Position numbers and translations under genes: made by a program. Positions 61,943 to 64,000 of a stretch of DNA of 64,000 bases are shown in pieces; within the stretch, counting starts at the first letter, position 1, and every line of letters starts with the position of its first letter. Source of the stretch: Sitta carolinensis (Eukaryota; Chordata; Aves; Passeriformes; Sittidae); NCBI GenBank assembly GCA_032173965.1, contig CM063283.1, forward strand, positions 111,609,108-111,673,107, written 5' to 3'. The notes under the pieces were generated by a model that saw only the letters and a program-made list of their open reading frames with translations, did no database searches and had not been told where the DNA came from.

Positions 61943-64000
61943 ACGAAGCGTGGCTTTGCTGCTCCGAACACTCTTGGGCTGGATTATTCATCAGCAGGAT
62001 GAAGGACATTTCACAGCCTGGTGGGGAAATGCTCAGTGCCTGTGCAGAAAGTTGTGGAAGGAGTTTTATGTGGTCACGGCTGTCAGAACTTTACTATAAT
62101 CCTCCGTAAAGTCCAAGCTGATGTTATGTTCAGATTGGATGAGACTCGTGTAAATAAACAGGAAAACAACTTAAAGGAGTTAGTATTAGACAGGAAATAA
62201 TTGCAGAATGTGTGTGTGCTGAGTAAGCTCATCGTAATAATTAAATAGCAATTGCTTTAGTAGTTCTTCCTTTTTTTCGTAATTGCACTCCCAGTGGAAG
62301 TAAGAGGTAGGTAGGCTGTACATACAAGAAGATATTGTGATGAATTACACAATCACAGAGCTTTTTGTGAATATACCGAATATCTGGTAGTTAATATTTA
62401 ATCCTTCGATAAATTAATTTGAAGCTAGAGTTTTTAAATATATTTTTCTACAGGAAGTCTTTTGCTATTAAATCAGGAGTAGTAAATACACACTACAGGT
62501 AAATCAAGTACTGTTTTATGTGTAGGTTTTGTGTTCTGTTCTGACTTTGCTCAAACTGACAAAGTGCTCTGACTAAAATTTTCCACCAGTGTTACGCTGA
62601 TCCTCTTGAGGGGGAGTTTGGAGCAAATTTAAGCAACTGTTTTTATAAACCTTGGTTGCAAAAAGCCCCGAATTATGTGGCCATCTCTTGGGCAGAAGGG
62701 GATCTGACACCCTTTTCTCTCAGATGTGTGTTTCACCCATAGGCTGTAGAGTTGTAATTTCTTAAGAATATTTCGTTTACCTGTGGAAAGTCCACCCATC
62801 CTGACTGGACCATGACCATTTCAAGAACTGTCAGTTACATGTTCTCAGTAGGGGCTTGCAGGGAGATGTCACAAATTAGAACCTCTGGAGTTTGCAGCTG
62901 CAGAGCCACACCAGGATTCCTTGGGAATTTCACACTTGTGAGCTCCCCTGATTCTGCTTTGATGTTCAAGGTAATTTATCCTTTAGCACGTATTAGTATT
63001 CTTATTGAATATAAAACAGGCAGCAGCTTTAAAGAAGTTCCAGAGTCCTTTTTGTGCTGTACATTCAGTGATAAATGTGAGCTTTTGTGCCTCCTGTTCC
63101 TGCTGTGTAGGTTCCAAGGGCCAGGGTGACACTGCCACATTCATCTCACACTGAGAACCCTATGGATCAGTAGAAGCTGATATTACCAGGATATTACTAA
63201 GAAATTAGGTTTTCTGAGCTCATGGTTTGTTTTGTTTTTGTTTTTTTTTTATTGTGTGTGATGCTAGAGAATACTTGCACACAGAGAATTAAGTGCTCTG
63301 ATCATCTTTGTAGTGATGGCTCAAAATTAGTTAGGGGCAGGTCAACATTTGGATTTAAATGGACAACTTTGCAGAAAGCCTTGAGCTTTCTTACCGAAGT
63401 TGTTTTGTTCTTCAGGATTCATGAAGCAGTTACTGTTAAAAACCAACCCTCTGTAGCTTTCAGGGTTTTGAAATTGGCTTTATCTGCAAAATGGTGATAA
63501 CTTCAGTGTGTGACCAGTTGTGGACTCAGAGGGGAGAGGAAGTTGGGCTGTAATCGGGACAAGGTTTGTTCTGCTCTGGGAGGGGCCGTGCTCTGAGTCA
63601 CATGCTGCAGTTGCAACAATTTCAGCTCTCATTAAACTTTTGAGAAACTGAGCACATTCATTTTGAAATCTGTCTCATCTAATGATCTATGAACTTCAGA
63701 AAGTAACAAAAGTCTTCAGAGGCAGCAAAGTCATTTGCTGCAAGTGGAAAGACTGCAATTTACCCTGTGTTAAAATACGTGTTCTGTGCAAGGAGGGTTT
63801 CCTTCCCAAATATTTGTTGTTTAATATTAGTTTTTGTACTGTTGGTGGTTCTGGTTTTTTTTTTTTTTTTTTTCCTGCTGGTAATATTAAAGACATTGGT
63901 TCTCTTACATTTTCTTTCAATCAGCAATGAAATAAAATCGCTTGTCTTTTCTTATTGACTATTTTATGTGTTTTGCTGTTCTGGAACAGTTCAGGTATAT

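Larger units (their letters stand above)
60135..64000 (+). other. First intron of the CpG-island gene
   Basis: It starts with the donor at 60135, then a polypyrimidine tract (60234-60302), a (GGAT)n microsatellite (60523-60560), the 25-bp minisatellite (60684-61400), a CR1 3' end (61775-61942) and unique AT-rich sequence to the window end. I found no coding exon. The 105-residue open frame at 62812-63129 has no recognisable domain. Confidence 0.45.

Overview
The window looks like avian nuclear DNA, possibly from a songbird. It has large introns, few interspersed repeats, and about nine short CR1 LINE 3' fragments, recognisable by the terminal motif 'gaatcacagaatggtt' or its complement. There is one dispersed multi-exon gene on the minus strand and one GC-rich promoter island at the right.

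The minus-strand gene (2286-37342, continuing past base 1) is UMODL1 (uromodulin-like 1, olfactorin), a modular extracellular membrane protein. I found 13 exons by translating the minus strand and matching splice sites and phases. In order they encode a signal peptide, EMI, WAP, SEA-1 (two exons), EGF-1, FN3-1, SEA-2 (two exons), EGF-2, the second half of FN3-2, and SEA-3 (two exons). EGF-3, the ZP domain and the membrane anchor are expected to the left of base 1. Comparisons with mammalian UMODL1 are from memory.

The gene appears to be broken. The EMI exon has a 7-bp tandem duplication that shifts the frame. The SEA-1b exon is net 8 bp short and has lost its GT donor. The SEA-2b exon has an in-frame TAA. 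The SEA-3a exon has GCAA where its acceptor AG should be. EGF-1 lacks the Cys5/Cys6 pair. The first half of FN3-2 was not found, in an interval that holds a 1.3-kb minisatellite. The other exons keep open frames and matching phases, so the decay looks recent, polymorphic or partial.

From 37.3 to about 58.7 kb I see no gene, only CR1 pieces, simple repeats and unique sequence. At 58.8-59.4 kb there is a G-rich minisatellite. At 59.56-60.66 kb there is a CpG island with a CCAAT box, an E-box and a perfect CRE (TGACGTCA), followed by a plus-strand leader exon with a good donor at 60135. The head-to-head layout next to UMODL1 matches the mammalian UMODL1-ZBTB21 order, so this is probably the ZBTB21 first exon. 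A 25-bp minisatellite lies in the first intron, and the rest of the window is intron.
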